The notes beneath the pieces are model-generated. The model saw only the letters and a list, made by a program, of their open reading frames with translations, did no database searches and was not told where the DNA came from. This document shows positions 26,715 through 35,094 of a stretch of DNA of 64,000 bases, in pieces (position 1 is the first letter of the stretch; each line of letters begins with the position of its first letter). Made by a program: the position numbers and the translations under genes. Source of the stretch: Bradyrhizobium cajani (GTDB lineage Bacteria > Pseudomonadota > Alphaproteobacteria > Rhizobiales > Xanthobacteraceae); NCBI RefSeq assembly GCF_009759665.1, contig NZ_WQNE01000001.1, positions 549,390-613,389 of the forward strand, in the 5' to 3' direction.

Positions 26715-27692
26715 CTACTGCTTTCGCGTTGCCTTCGGACCGTCATCCGTCCATTCAGGCGGCAGCCCGAGCTTTCCCCCCACCAGGCCGGCGATACCCG
26801 GGGCACGGCCATAGGTCTCGCATGCCGCATATTTCGGAGCGAGACCCATATTCGAGCTGACCTTTTGCCAAGTCGGAAGCTCGATATTGAAGCCCTCGAA
26901 GGGACTTTCGCCTTTATTCAGCAGCTTTCCGAAGTCGTCCCCAAAGGCACCGGCGAGTTCGTAGGCGTCGCTCGCTTTCGACGCCCTGGGCGTGCTGAAG
27001 AACGCGGTCGCTCCTCTAGCCCACACCATGGCCGCCTGCTGCCGCCCCGTGCGGTCGACCGCTTCGGCTTCGATCGACAGATCACCCAAGCCAATCGGAA
27101 TGCGCGGCACCGGGATCGGAACGCTCGTATCTACGAAGCTTGCGCCTATCGAGGTGGCTGCCGAGACGCCTGCGGCAACTTCGTCAGTCGGCGTTACGCG
27201 GGTAACGGCTGCGCGCACGGTCAGATCGGCCGGCGTGTCCGGCGCGACGAGAGTGAAGCGATCGCTGAGGTTGATGCACAGGGCACGGCTGACCGCGTTG
27301 GCAACGAGGAGCCGCTGCTCGTCCGTGAGTTCTGGCGCGACGCTGCGAGGAAAGGCCGTCGGGGCAATGTTCACGGTCTTCGCCACCGCCACCTGCTCTT
27401 TCTTGACCTGGAGACGGGACTTCGTGAGCTTCCCGTCGGATTGGTTCAGGCCGTCATACGAGGAAAGACCGCTACCTTGGACGAGCGGCGCGGTCGCGCA
27501 GCCCGGGAGCAAGGCAAGCGTAGCCAACGTTGCGAGAAGCACCGCGCGATGCTTGCGATGCCTCCGACTTGCCTCGATACCCGCCCATGACCGTTGCCCC
27601 GAAAAGTATATCAAGCCGATTTCGCGCCATGGTCGCCGGAAAACAGCTGACTTGGACGGATTGAAGTGATTGAAATCGACCGCGGAGCGCAT
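26715..27692 (-). CDS. DUF3313 domain-containing lipoprotein
   Basis: The mature protein of about 260 residues matches DUF3313 lipoproteins of unknown function: lipobox LALLPGC, then APLVQGSGLSSYDGL, a middle segment DRFTLVAPDTPADLTVRAAVTRV, and GDLSIEAEAVDRTG. The start is uncertain. ATG 27692 has a good AGGGGG 7 bp upstream but places the lipobox at residue 65. GTG 27542 or TTG 27614 would give a more ordinary lipoprotein signal. The basic stretch ASRRHRKHRA before the hydrophobic core argues against GTG 27542. It is divergent from RR2, with copy 2 of the shared element between them. Confidence 0.78.
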   Translation of the reverse strand: MRSAVDFNHFNPSKSAVFRRPWREIGLIYFSGQRSWAGIEASRRHRKHRAVLLATLATLALLPGCATAPLVQGSGLSSYDGLNQSDGKLTKSRLQVKKEQVAVAKTVNIAPTAFPRSVAPELTDEQRLLVANAVSRALCINLSDRFTLVAPDTPADLTVRAAVTRVTPTDEVAAGVSAATSIGASFVDTSVPIPVPRIPIGLGDLSIEAEAVDRTGRQQAAMVWARGATAFFSTPRASKASDAYELAGAFGDDFGKLLNKGESPFEGFNIELPTWQKVSSNMGLAPKYAACETYGRAPGIAGLVGGKLGLPPEWTDDGPKATRKQ

Positions 27693-27738
27693 TCAAACCC
27701 CCTGATTGTTGACCCGGCGCCCTTGATAGATGGGTCAC

Positions 27739-27840
27739 ATGGCTCGGAATCTGGCGGGGGATGGCCGAATGTTGCTGCCCGGTGGCCATTTATGTCAAAA
27801 GATGTCCAGCCGAGCTGGGGGACAGCCTTCGTTACAAATA
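27739..27840. promoter_or_regulatory. Conserved intergenic element, copy 2
   Basis: This 102-bp stretch is about three-quarters identical, without gaps, to copy 3 at 29314-29415, and its core (TTTATGTC 27789-27796, TTCGTTAC 27828-27835) shares the exact spacing of copy 1. It contains the direct repeat ATGTC-N5-ATGTC, a 10-bp period as used by OmpR-family regulators. It ends 40 bp before the RR2 start and lies upstream of the divergent DUF3313 gene. It is also open in the RR2 reading frame, but a regulatory role is favoured because copy 3 precedes no regulator. Confidence 0.6.
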
Positions 27841-27880
27841 TTTCGCTTCAAACCGTCCGAACGTGACTAAACCGGCTTCC

Positions 27881-28603
27881 ATGCACATACCGCAAATCCT
27901 TATCGTCGATGACGATCTCGAAATCCGAAAGCTGCTGGCCCGCTATATCAAGGAGCAGGGATTTCGTGTGCAACTTGCCTCCAGGTGTGCGGAGGTGCGT
28001 GAACGGATTGCCACCAATCAGATTGACCTGATCGTGCTCGACGTCATGCTGCCCGATGGATCCGGGCTCGATCTTTGTCGCGATCTGCGGTCCACGCGGT
28101 CGAACATCCCGATCATTCTGCTGACTGCCCTGAAGGAAGACGTGGACCGGATCATCGGCCTGGAGATCGGGGCCGACGACTACCTCGGAAAGCCCTTCAA
28201 TCCTCGCGAGCTCGTTGCCCGCATCCGCGCAGTGCTCCGCCGCGGTGAAGATGACCGTTCCGCACACCGTGGGAAGGGACGCTACCTTTTCGAAGGCTTC
28301 ATAGCCGATCCCTCTGCGCGCGCGGTGGTCGATCCACAAGGCGGCAATGTCGAACTGACAGGCGCGGAGTTTGACCTGCTGATGACCTTTCTCGATCGTC
28401 CGGGACGCGTGCTCTCGCGAGATCAATTGCTTGATCTGACAAAAGGACGGGATGGAGACGTGTTGGACCGCTCGATCGACGTCCTGATCAGCCGGCTGCG
28501 GCGCAAACTTTCGGACAGCGGCGCAACTCACATGTTCAAGACGGTTCGCAACGGCGGCTATCAGCTCGCCGCCAAGGTTGTTCACCTGGACGAGCGTGTA
28601 TGA
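27881..28603 (+). CDS. OmpR/PhoB family response regulator (RR2, orphan)
   Basis: A 240-residue regulator, very similar along its whole length to RR1 (23163-23891). They share LLARY at the N-terminus, IDL..LDVMLPDGSGLD..RDLR, ALKEDVDRI.GLE.GADDYLGKPFNPRELVARIRAVLRR, and the winged helix FDLL..FLDRPGRVLSRDQLLDLT. The acidic triad, phospho-acceptor Asp54, Thr and Lys are all intact. Unlike RR1 there is no kinase next to it. The downstream neighbour is convergent. It may be served by the RR1 kinase or one elsewhere. The duplication also carried the upstream element. Confidence 0.93.
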   Translation: MHIPQILIVDDDLEIRKLLARYIKEQGFRVQLASRCAEVRERIATNQIDLIVLDVMLPDGSGLDLCRDLRSTRSNIPIILLTALKEDVDRIIGLEIGADDYLGKPFNPRELVARIRAVLRRGEDDRSAHRGKGRYLFEGFIADPSARAVVDPQGGNVELTGAEFDLLMTFLDRPGRVLSRDQLLDLTKGRDGDVLDRSIDVLISRLRRKLSDSGATHMFKTVRNGGYQLAAKVVHLDERV

Positions 28604-28655
28604 GCGGTGGCGGGTTTATTCCGGACGCGTCATCATCGGCGAGGTTCGAGCCGAC

Positions 28656-29147
28656 TCATCGGCGATCGCGAAGAAGATCGATCGAAACCTGCGAAACCCA
28701 AGCGCCCGGCGACTCCATGCTGAACGATTGCCGGTTTCCTTTTGTGCGAACGGCCAGCAATGCCGTAATCTTGTCGCCCTCGATTCTCGCATCGATGAAG
28801 CCGTTGGCGTTTTGGCCCGAAACCTTGCCGCCGATCCGGTACTGGCTTTCGAACCAGTTGCCCGAAAGTTCCGAACCGTTTTGATCGATGTTTGCATTCA
28901 GCTCCATCTTGTAGGCATCGCTCGCGCAGCGAACATCCATTTTCACGGACTGCCCTTCGCTCTTGACGACATAATCCACCTTGCATCTGACACGCTCGGG
29001 CGGCCCATCCTTTGGCTTCATCGACCCCACACCCGACCATGAACCGGCCAGATTGTCGAAACTCTGCTGCGCGCAAGCTGGTGTGACGACAGCCGTCAAC
29101 AGCGCCCCTCCTGCAATCAGTGAGATGAGCGTCCGATTCCTAAGCAT
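28656..29147 (-). CDS. Conserved exported protein of unknown function
   Basis: A 163-residue protein starting at ATG 29147 with a clear signal peptide (LISLIAGGALLTAVVTPACAQ). The mature part is a small, glycine-rich, probably beta-stranded domain: LAGSWSGVGSM, two cysteines (VRCKVDY and DVRCAS), ELSGNWFESQ, GGKVSGQNANGFIDARI and a C-terminal VSQVSIDLLR. No known domain was recognised. The frame extends to 29267, but the added N-terminus would bury the signal peptide. Copy 3 of the shared element lies upstream, hinting at co-regulation with the RR1/RR2 targets. Confidence 0.75.
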   Translation of the reverse strand: MLRNRTLISLIAGGALLTAVVTPACAQQSFDNLAGSWSGVGSMKPKDGPPERVRCKVDYVVKSEGQSVKMDVRCASDAYKMELNANIDQNGSELSGNWFESQYRIGGKVSGQNANGFIDARIEGDKITALLAVRTKGNRQSFSMESPGAWVSQVSIDLLRDRR

Positions 29148-29534
29148 GATCGCGATCCTGGCCGGTGCGATCTTCACTACGCTCATGTTCAACCCCGACG
29201 AGACTTTCCTTGCGGCGGTACATTCAACGGACCTGCTATCGGTCAAGCTCGACAATGGGGGCTGCAAGATTGCCGTCGCCCGGTGACGCGCTCATTTTCC
29301 ATATACGAGTTAGATGGCCCGGAATCCGGCTGAACATGACCAGACATTGCTGCTCGACCGCCCTTTATGTCGAAAGATGTCCAGGCGAGTTAGGGGAAAG
29401 ACTTCGATACAAAAAATCCCCTTCTCCACCCGCGGCCCCGCAGTCACGCGCATGATGCCGGATGCAGACTCTGAGCTACTCGGCCTTTTGCGAACCCTGC
29501 AATCAGCCCCCGACTTGGTGTGCCGCGTCGAACG
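29148..29534. other. Intergenic region with element copy 3
   Basis: This 387-bp gap separates the exported-protein gene from the end of the second RND permease. Its only recognisable content is copy 3 of the conserved element at 29314-29415. A short plus-strand frame (from 29335) runs through it, but it has no ribosome-binding site or known family. Confidence 0.6.
29314..29415. promoter_or_regulatory. Conserved intergenic element, copy 3
   Basis: Ungapped match of about three-quarters identity to copy 2 (27739-27840). The core is TTTATGTC (29364-29371) and TTCGATAC (29403-29410), again 31 bp apart, with the same ATGTC-N5-ATGTC direct repeat. It lies about 170-270 bp upstream of the exported-protein gene on the minus strand. 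No regulator gene is adjacent, which suggests a target site rather than autoregulation. Confidence 0.55.
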
Positions 29535-32500
29535 CTACGCTTCGGATGGCTTCGCAGCCGGAGCCTCGACTGTCGCGTCATCGTCCGAGGCCGGCCTCCT
29601 GGTCCGCAGCACCTGCAGGACGAACACGAAGAAGGCAGGGACGAAGAGGATCGCAAGGACCGTCGCCGAAATCATGCCGCCGAGTACGCCCGTCCCAATG
29701 GCATTCTGGCTGGCCGCGCTCGCGCCCGATGCAATGGCGAGCGGAACGACGCCGAGGGTGAAGGCGAGCGACGTCATGATGATCGGCCGGAACCGGATTC
29801 GAGCGGCGTCGACCGCGGCGTCCGCCAGCGATCTGCCCTCCGCGTAATAGTCCTTGGCGAATTCCACGATCAGGATGGCATTCTTCGCCGACAGGCCGAT
29901 GATGGCGATCAGCCCGACCTTGAAGTAGAGGTCGTTCGGCATTCCTCGGAGCATCACGGCCAGGACGCAGCCGATCACGCCGAGCGGCACGACGAGCATG
30001 ACCGAGAGCGGGATCGACCAGCTTTCGTAGAGGCCTGCGAGCAGCAGGAAGACGAAGAGGATGCTGAGGCCGAACAGAATTGGCGCCTGCGATCCCGATT
30101 TGATCTCTTCCAGCGACTGACCGGTCCATTCGAAGCCTATGCCGTTCGGCAGTTCCGATGCGAGGCGCTCCATCTCGGCGATCGCGGCGCCTGAAGAATA
30201 ACCTCGGGCCGGCTCGCCCGCGATGCGCACCGTCGGATAACCGTTGTATCCGACGATCTGCGGCGGTCCCTTCCGCCACTGGGCCATGGCAAACGAGGAC
30301 AGAGGCACCATGCCACCACCCGCATTGCGGACGTTGAGCTTCAGGAGATCCTCCACCCGCAGGCGGTCGTGACCCCGAGCTTGGATGATGACCCGCTGCA
30401 TGCGGCCGGCGTTCGGGAAGTCGTTGATGTAGGACGATCCGAGATTGGCCGAGATGGTGTTGTTGATGTCGGTAAAGGTGACGCCGAACGTGTTGGCTTT
30501 CTCGCGATCGATCACGAGCAGGACCTGCGCGGCGTCGGACAAGCCTTCAATGCGAAGGCCCGCGAGCACCGGACTCTTGCCACCTTTCTCCATGAGTTCG
30601 GCCGCCGCTTCCGTGAGCGCCGCCTGGCCCAGATCGTTACGATCCTGCAGCCGAAAGGCGAAGCCGCCGGTGTTGCCGAAGCCCTCGATCGGCGGCGGTG
30701 AAAGCGCGAAGCTGGTCGCGTCCTTCAGTGCAAACAATTGCCCATTGGCCCGATCGGCAATCTCCTGGGCGGACTGGCCTGCGCCCCGCGTGTTCCAGTC
30801 CTTGAGCGTGACGAACATCAAAGCAGCGTTCGTGCCGTTGCCCGAGAAGCTGTAGCCCTGAATGGCCACGATATCGCTGACGGCAGGCTCCGCCTTGAAG
30901 ATCTCCTCGATCTGCTTGATCGATGCCAGCGTCCGGTTGGCACTGGCTTCGGGCGGACCCTGGATGTCAACGACCAGGTAACCCTGGTCCTCGTTCGGGA
31001 GGAAGGCGCTGGGAAGGCTGATGAAGAAGTAACCGAGGCCGACGACCAGAGCGAGATAGATCACCATCATGCGTCCGGCGCGCCGCACGATGCCGCCGGC
31101 AGCGCCGGTGTAGCGATCGGTCAATGCTTCGAATCTGCGGTTGAACCAGCCACCTATTCCCTTCTTCTCGTGGTGACCATGCTTGATCGGTTTGAGGAAG
31201 GTCGCGCAAAGCGCCGGCGTCAGCGACAGCGCCAGAAATGCCGAGAACAGGATCGAAACGACCATGGTCAGGCTGAACTGGCGATAGATGATGCCCGTCG
31301 ACCCAGGGAAGAACGCCATCGGGATGAAGACGGAAGAAAGAACGAGCGTGATCCCGAGGATGGCGCCCGTGATCTGGTCCATGGCCTTCCTGGTGGCGTC
31401 CTTCGGTGAAAGTCCCTCCCTCGCCATGATGCGCTCGACGTTCTCGACCACGACGATCGCGTCGTCGACGAGGATGCCGATCGCCAGCACCATCGCGAAC
31501 ATGGTCAGGACGTTGATCGAGAAGCCCGCTGCCAGCATGACCGCGCCGGTGCCGAGCAATGCGATCGGCACGACCAGCGTCGGGATCAGCGTGTAACGGA
31601 AGTTCTGCAGGAAGACGAACATCACGACGAAGACGAGCGCAACCGCTTCGAGCAGGGTCTCCAGCACCTTCTCGATCGAGGCCGACACGAAGGGACTGGT
31701 GTCGTAGGGCACCGAATATTTGACCCCCGGCGGAAAGAATCGCGACAGCTCATTCATCTTCGCCTCGATGGCGCGTGACGTCGCGACCGCGTTGCCGGTC
31801 GAGGAAAGCTGGATGCCGACGGCCGCGCTCGGCTGGCCGTTCAGACGGCTGGAAAAGTTGTAGTTCTCCGCGCCCAGTTCCAGGCGGGCGACGTCCTTGA
31901 GCCGAACCGTGCTGCCATCCGGGTTTGCCCGCAGCACGATGTTGCCGAATTCCCCGGTGTTGGCGAGTTGTCCCTTGACGAGAACGGTCGCCGTCAGGTC
32001 GGTCGTGACAGGATTGGGCGATGCGCCGATCTGCCCGGCAGCGACCTGGGCGTTCTGTGCCAGGATCGCGCTGTTGATATCGGCGGCGGTCAGCCTGAAT
32101 CCGACCATCTTGTCCGGATCGATCCAGACTCGCATCGCGCGTTGAGCGGCAAACAACTGCGCACGCCCCACCCCGCGAAGACGGCGCAGTTCGCCAAGCA
32201 CGTTACGACTCAAGTAATCGCCGAGCGCGACTTCATCGAGCCTGCCATCGGTGGACGTGAGCGACACGATCATGAAGAAGCCGGCTGACGCCTCTTCCAC
32301 CGTCACGCCCTGCGCGGTCACTGCCGCCGGCAGCCGCGGTTGAATTCGCCGCAGCCTGTTCTGGACGTCGACGGACGCCTGCTCAATGCTGGTGCCGGCT
32401 TCGAAGGACACGTTGATGCTGATCGAGCCCGTCGTATCCGACGTCGATTCGAAATACATCAGCCTGGCGGCGCCATTCAGTTCCTCCTCGATCAACCGTG

Positions 32501-32684
32501 TGACGCCCTGATAGATTTCCTGCGGCGAGGCCCCCGGATATGAGGTCGAGATCGTCAGTTGCGGCGGGGCAACCTTGGGATATTGCGTCACCGGCAGTAG
32601 CGGAATCGAGATGGCCCCGGCGATGGTGATGAACAGCGCGAAGACCCAGGCAAGGACCGGCCGCCTGATGAAGAACTGAGCCAT
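29535..32684 (-). CDS. RND efflux permease, HAE-1 (AcrB/MexB-type)
   Basis: A 1049-residue hydrophobe/amphiphile efflux permease. Start ATG 32684 (MAQFFIRRPVLAWVFALFI) is the standard family start, 4 bp after the adaptor stop; the longer frame to 32798 reads inside the adaptor gene. Proton-relay aspartates are in GILVDDAIVVVENVER. Other HAE-1 signatures are PNEDQGYL, FVFLLLAGLYESWSIPLSVML and SGASAASQNAIGTGVLGGM. It should export drugs, solvents or plant compounds together with its adaptor and an outer-membrane channel encoded elsewhere. Confidence 0.95.
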   Translation of the reverse strand: MAQFFIRRPVLAWVFALFITIAGAISIPLLPVTQYPKVAPPQLTISTSYPGASPQEIYQGVTRLIEEELNGAARLMYFESTSDTTGSISINVSFEAGTSIEQASVDVQNRLRRIQPRLPAAVTAQGVTVEEASAGFFMIVSLTSTDGRLDEVALGDYLSRNVLGELRRLRGVGRAQLFAAQRAMRVWIDPDKMVGFRLTAADINSAILAQNAQVAAGQIGASPNPVTTDLTATVLVKGQLANTGEFGNIVLRANPDGSTVRLKDVARLELGAENYNFSSRLNGQPSAAVGIQLSSTGNAVATSRAIEAKMNELSRFFPPGVKYSVPYDTSPFVSASIEKVLETLLEAVALVFVVMFVFLQNFRYTLIPTLVVPIALLGTGAVMLAAGFSINVLTMFAMVLAIGILVDDAIVVVENVERIMAREGLSPKDATRKAMDQITGAILGITLVLSSVFIPMAFFPGSTGIIYRQFSLTMVVSILFSAFLALSLTPALCATFLKPIKHGHHEKKGIGGWFNRRFEALTDRYTGAAGGIVRRAGRMMVIYLALVVGLGYFFISLPSAFLPNEDQGYLVVDIQGPPEASANRTLASIKQIEEIFKAEPAVSDIVAIQGYSFSGNGTNAALMFVTLKDWNTRGAGQSAQEIADRANGQLFALKDATSFALSPPPIEGFGNTGGFAFRLQDRNDLGQAALTEAAAELMEKGGKSPVLAGLRIEGLSDAAQVLLVIDREKANTFGVTFTDINNTISANLGSSYINDFPNAGRMQRVIIQARGHDRLRVEDLLKLNVRNAGGGMVPLSSFAMAQWRKGPPQIVGYNGYPTVRIAGEPARGYSSGAAIAEMERLASELPNGIGFEWTGQSLEEIKSGSQAPILFGLSILFVFLLLAGLYESWSIPLSVMLVVPLGVIGCVLAVMLRGMPNDLYFKVGLIAIIGLSAKNAILIVEFAKDYYAEGRSLADAAVDAARIRFRPIIMTSLAFTLGVVPLAIASGASAASQNAIGTGVLGGMISATVLAILFVPAFFVFVLQVLRTRRPASDDDATVEAPAAKPSEA

Positions 32685-32688
32685 CGCA

Positions 32689-33885
32689 TTACCTCGCCCG
32701 GTTGTTCGGCTGGTCGGGGACGATTCCTGCTTCTCGATCCGCAGGCTTCCACGGCTCCGGGACAACCTCGCCGCCCGGGCGGACCTTCTGCACGCCATCG
32801 ACGACGAGCCGCTCGCCGACCTTCAGGCCGGACTCGACGACCCATTCCGAGCCGAGTGCCTGCCCGAGTTCGACGTCCCGCGTCTCTGCAATCCCGCTTT
32901 CCGACACGAGGTAGACCTGCGCCCTGCCGTCGCGTGCCCGGGTTACGGCGCGCTGAGGTATGGTGATGGCGCCCTCGCGAACGGCCTGCGCAATGCGCAC
33001 GCGAACATACATGCCAGGTAGCAGGTCGTGCTTCGGGTTCGGGAATACGGCGCGCAGGGTGACCTGCCCGGTGGTGGAATCGACGCTGGCGCTGGCGAAC
33101 AGCAGCCGTCCTGCTTCCCGATAGAGGCCGCCGTCGTCGAAAACGAGTTCGACCCGGGCCTCTCCCGGCGCCGGGCTGGCGAGCTTGCCGTCCTCGACCG
33201 CGCGCCTGAGCGTGAGCAGGTCTTGTGCCGATTGCATGAAGTCGACATAGATGGAATCCACCTGCTGGATCAGCGCCAGATTCTGCGTTCCGTCGGCGGT
33301 GACAAGCGCGCCCTCGGTGACGAGGGCGCCGCCGATGAGACCGCTGATTGGCGCGCGGACCTCGGTGTAGTCGAGATTGATCTTCGCCTCGGCGAGCGCG
33401 GCTTCGGCCAATGCGACGTCAGCATCGGCCTGCGCGAGGGTCGCGGTCGCAGCATCCAGGTTCACGCCGCTGGTGGCGTCGCGCTCGTGAAGGGTCCTCT
33501 GGCGCTCGAACTGCTGTTGCGCATTTTGTCGAACGGCCCTCGCACGCCGCAGCGAGGCTTCGGCGCTCGCCAGGCGCACCTGGAAGAGCTTCGGATCGAT
33601 GCGATAAAGGACGTCGCCTTCCTTGACCGGAGTGCCCTGCGTGAATACGCGGGCCTGAAGGATTCCGGAAACACGCGCGCGAACCTCGGAGATGCGCGTC
33701 GCGGCAACGCGGCCCGGAAGCTCGTTCACGACCGGAACCGGATGTGCCTTGAGTTCGATCACGCCGACTGCAGGCGGAGCCAGTTGTGCGACTTGCTGTG
33801 CGGCAACGCCACCGACGGCTAGCGCAAGGAGTACCGCCGCTGCCAGATATGTCGTCGCGCGCGGCAGAGCTCTGCTGCTGTACAT
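32689..33885 (-). CDS. RND efflux membrane fusion protein (AcrA/MexA-type)
   Basis: A 398-residue adaptor with a signal peptide (TYLAAAVLLALAVGGVAAQ). The lipoyl half-motif RARVSGILQARVFTQGTPVKEGD and its partner VRAPISGLIGGALVTEGALV flank a coiled coil (about 95-160, QNAQQQFERQRTLHERD). The beta-barrel segment has LLPGMYVRVRI. It is 4 bp upstream of its permease, forming a two-gene operon. Upstream lies a 534-bp gap and then a divergent two-component system, RR3 with its kinase, a likely regulator. Confidence 0.93.
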   Translation of the reverse strand: MYSSRALPRATTYLAAAVLLALAVGGVAAQQVAQLAPPAVGVIELKAHPVPVVNELPGRVAATRISEVRARVSGILQARVFTQGTPVKEGDVLYRIDPKLFQVRLASAEASLRRARAVRQNAQQQFERQRTLHERDATSGVNLDAATATLAQADADVALAEAALAEAKINLDYTEVRAPISGLIGGALVTEGALVTADGTQNLALIQQVDSIYVDFMQSAQDLLTLRRAVEDGKLASPAPGEARVELVFDDGGLYREAGRLLFASASVDSTTGQVTLRAVFPNPKHDLLPGMYVRVRIAQAVREGAITIPQRAVTRARDGRAQVYLVSESGIAETRDVELGQALGSEWVVESGLKVGERLVVDGVQKVRPGGEVVPEPWKPADREAGIVPDQPNNRAR

Positions 33886-34419
33886 TTTTCAATTTCCTTG
33901 AGTGTCAGCCAATTGCGGGCGGGGTTAGCTTTGGTCGGGATAGGACGTGCAGATCGTCCTGGTGCCCGCCAGGAATTCGGGTGGCTCGGCTGTGTCCACT
34001 GGTGGAAGCCGAAGAGTTCGGTGCAATAACAGCCGCTCAGCGCCAGGATTTGCGCAAAGCATTACCGAAAGATTACGCCGCGTGGCCCGCCCTCGCCGTT
34101 ATGAGCTCGCGCGATGCGCTACGACGCAAGCAGCCTGCCCCTCCAGACGCGAGGATTGGGTCCAGATCACGTAATACGTCTGCAATCGACATGCGCAGGA
34201 GTCGGAGCGCGCTGCAACCCTCAACGGGCCGAGACGACCGATGCACGAGCAATCGCATGAGGTTGGCGGAGACGGGAAATGATCGATTTTCGCGGCTTGT
34301 GGCGTGCAGCTCGGGGGCGGCATCGGCATCCTGACCCGGCCCAGCCCCTTGACAGCCGTAATCCTATTGTAATGTTGCAGCCATCTTTCAACGCGGCGAG
34401 ACCGCCGCAGGAGACCACA
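33886..34419. other. Intergenic region, no recognisable gene
   Basis: This 534-bp gap lies between the divergent adaptor and RR3 genes. Several frames are open by chance, owing to GC content, but none has a plausible start, ribosome-binding site or family match. The only structured signal seen is the pair of GTAAT direct repeats at 34358-34373. Confidence 0.5.
34358..34373 (+). promoter_or_regulatory. GTAAT direct repeat, candidate RR3 autoregulatory site
   Basis: GTAAT at 34358-34362 is repeated at 34369-34373, an 11-bp period, as expected for tandem binding of an OmpR/PmrA-type dimer. A TTGACA (34350-34355) overlaps its left edge. It lies 46 bp before the preferred TTG start of RR3, so an RR3 start at ATG 34372 would collide with it. 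Confidence 0.35.
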
Positions 34420-35094
34420 TTGCGACTGCTTGTCATCGAGGACGATGGACAACTGGGACCTTGGCTGCAGTCGGAGCTGGCCGGCGCCCTCGGTGGCGCC
34501 GATCTCGTCACAACGCTCGATGAGGCCTTGGCGGCGATCTCAGTGCGTCAATTTGACTTGATCGTGGTCGACAGGCGCCTGCCCGATGGCGACGGCGTCG
34601 AGCTGCTTGCGCGGCTAAAGCAGTTGCAGCCGCGGCCCGGAGTGCTCGTTCTGACTGCGCTTGACGATCCAAACGACATAGCCCGCGCGCTGGACGCCGG
34701 GGCTGACGACTACCTGGCCAAGCCCTTCGAGCCGATCGAGCTGATTGCGCGCGCCAAGGCGGTCATCCGTCGGCTGCAACTGGATCAAAGAGGCAGGGTG
34801 ACGGTTGCCAACCTGATGTTCGATTCAGCGTCGAGGATGGCTTACGTCGACGGTGAGCCGCTCGTCATCCCGCGGCGAGAGCTCGCGTTGCTGGAAGCGC
34901 TGGCGCGAAGATCCGGTCAAGTCGTATTGAGGGACACGCTGGAAGCGGCCGCCTACGGTTTTGATGACGAAATCCAGTCGAACGCGATTGATGCGCACAT
35001 CTCACGATTGCGGAAGCGCTTGCGCGACAATGGCTGTCTGGCGAGCATCAAGCCATTGCGCGGGCTCGGCTACCTCCTGTGTGACACCAGATGA
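34420..35094 (+). CDS. OmpR family response regulator, QseB/PmrA-like (RR3)
   Basis: A 224-residue regulator. TTG 34420 is preferred as start because an AGGAG lies 8 bp upstream and the receiver begins at once (LRLLVIEDD); ATG 34372 and 34279 are alternatives. The phospho-acceptor is Asp51 in LIVVDRRLPDGDG, and Lys is in YLAKPFEP. The winged helix has RRELALLEALARRSGQVVLRDTLEAAAYGFDD and ends in LRGLGYLL. It is not closely related to RR1/RR2. It overlaps the downstream kinase by 4 bp and is divergent from the HAE-1 efflux operon. Confidence 0.92.
   Translation: MRLLVIEDDGQLGPWLQSELAGALGGADLVTTLDEALAAISVRQFDLIVVDRRLPDGDGVELLARLKQLQPRPGVLVLTALDDPNDIARALDAGADDYLAKPFEPIELIARAKAVIRRLQLDQRGRVTVANLMFDSASRMAYVDGEPLVIPRRELALLEALARRSGQVVLRDTLEAAAYGFDDEIQSNAIDAHISRLRKRLRDNGCLASIKPLRGLGYLLCDTR

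Noticed and set aside
27761..27881. N-terminal extension of RR2 through the conserved element (in frame from ATG 27761)
   Set aside because: Copy 1 has no in-frame start, copy 3 has no regulator after it, and the receiver domain begins normally at ATG 27881; the element is better explained as regulatory DNA, though a leader peptide is not fully excluded.
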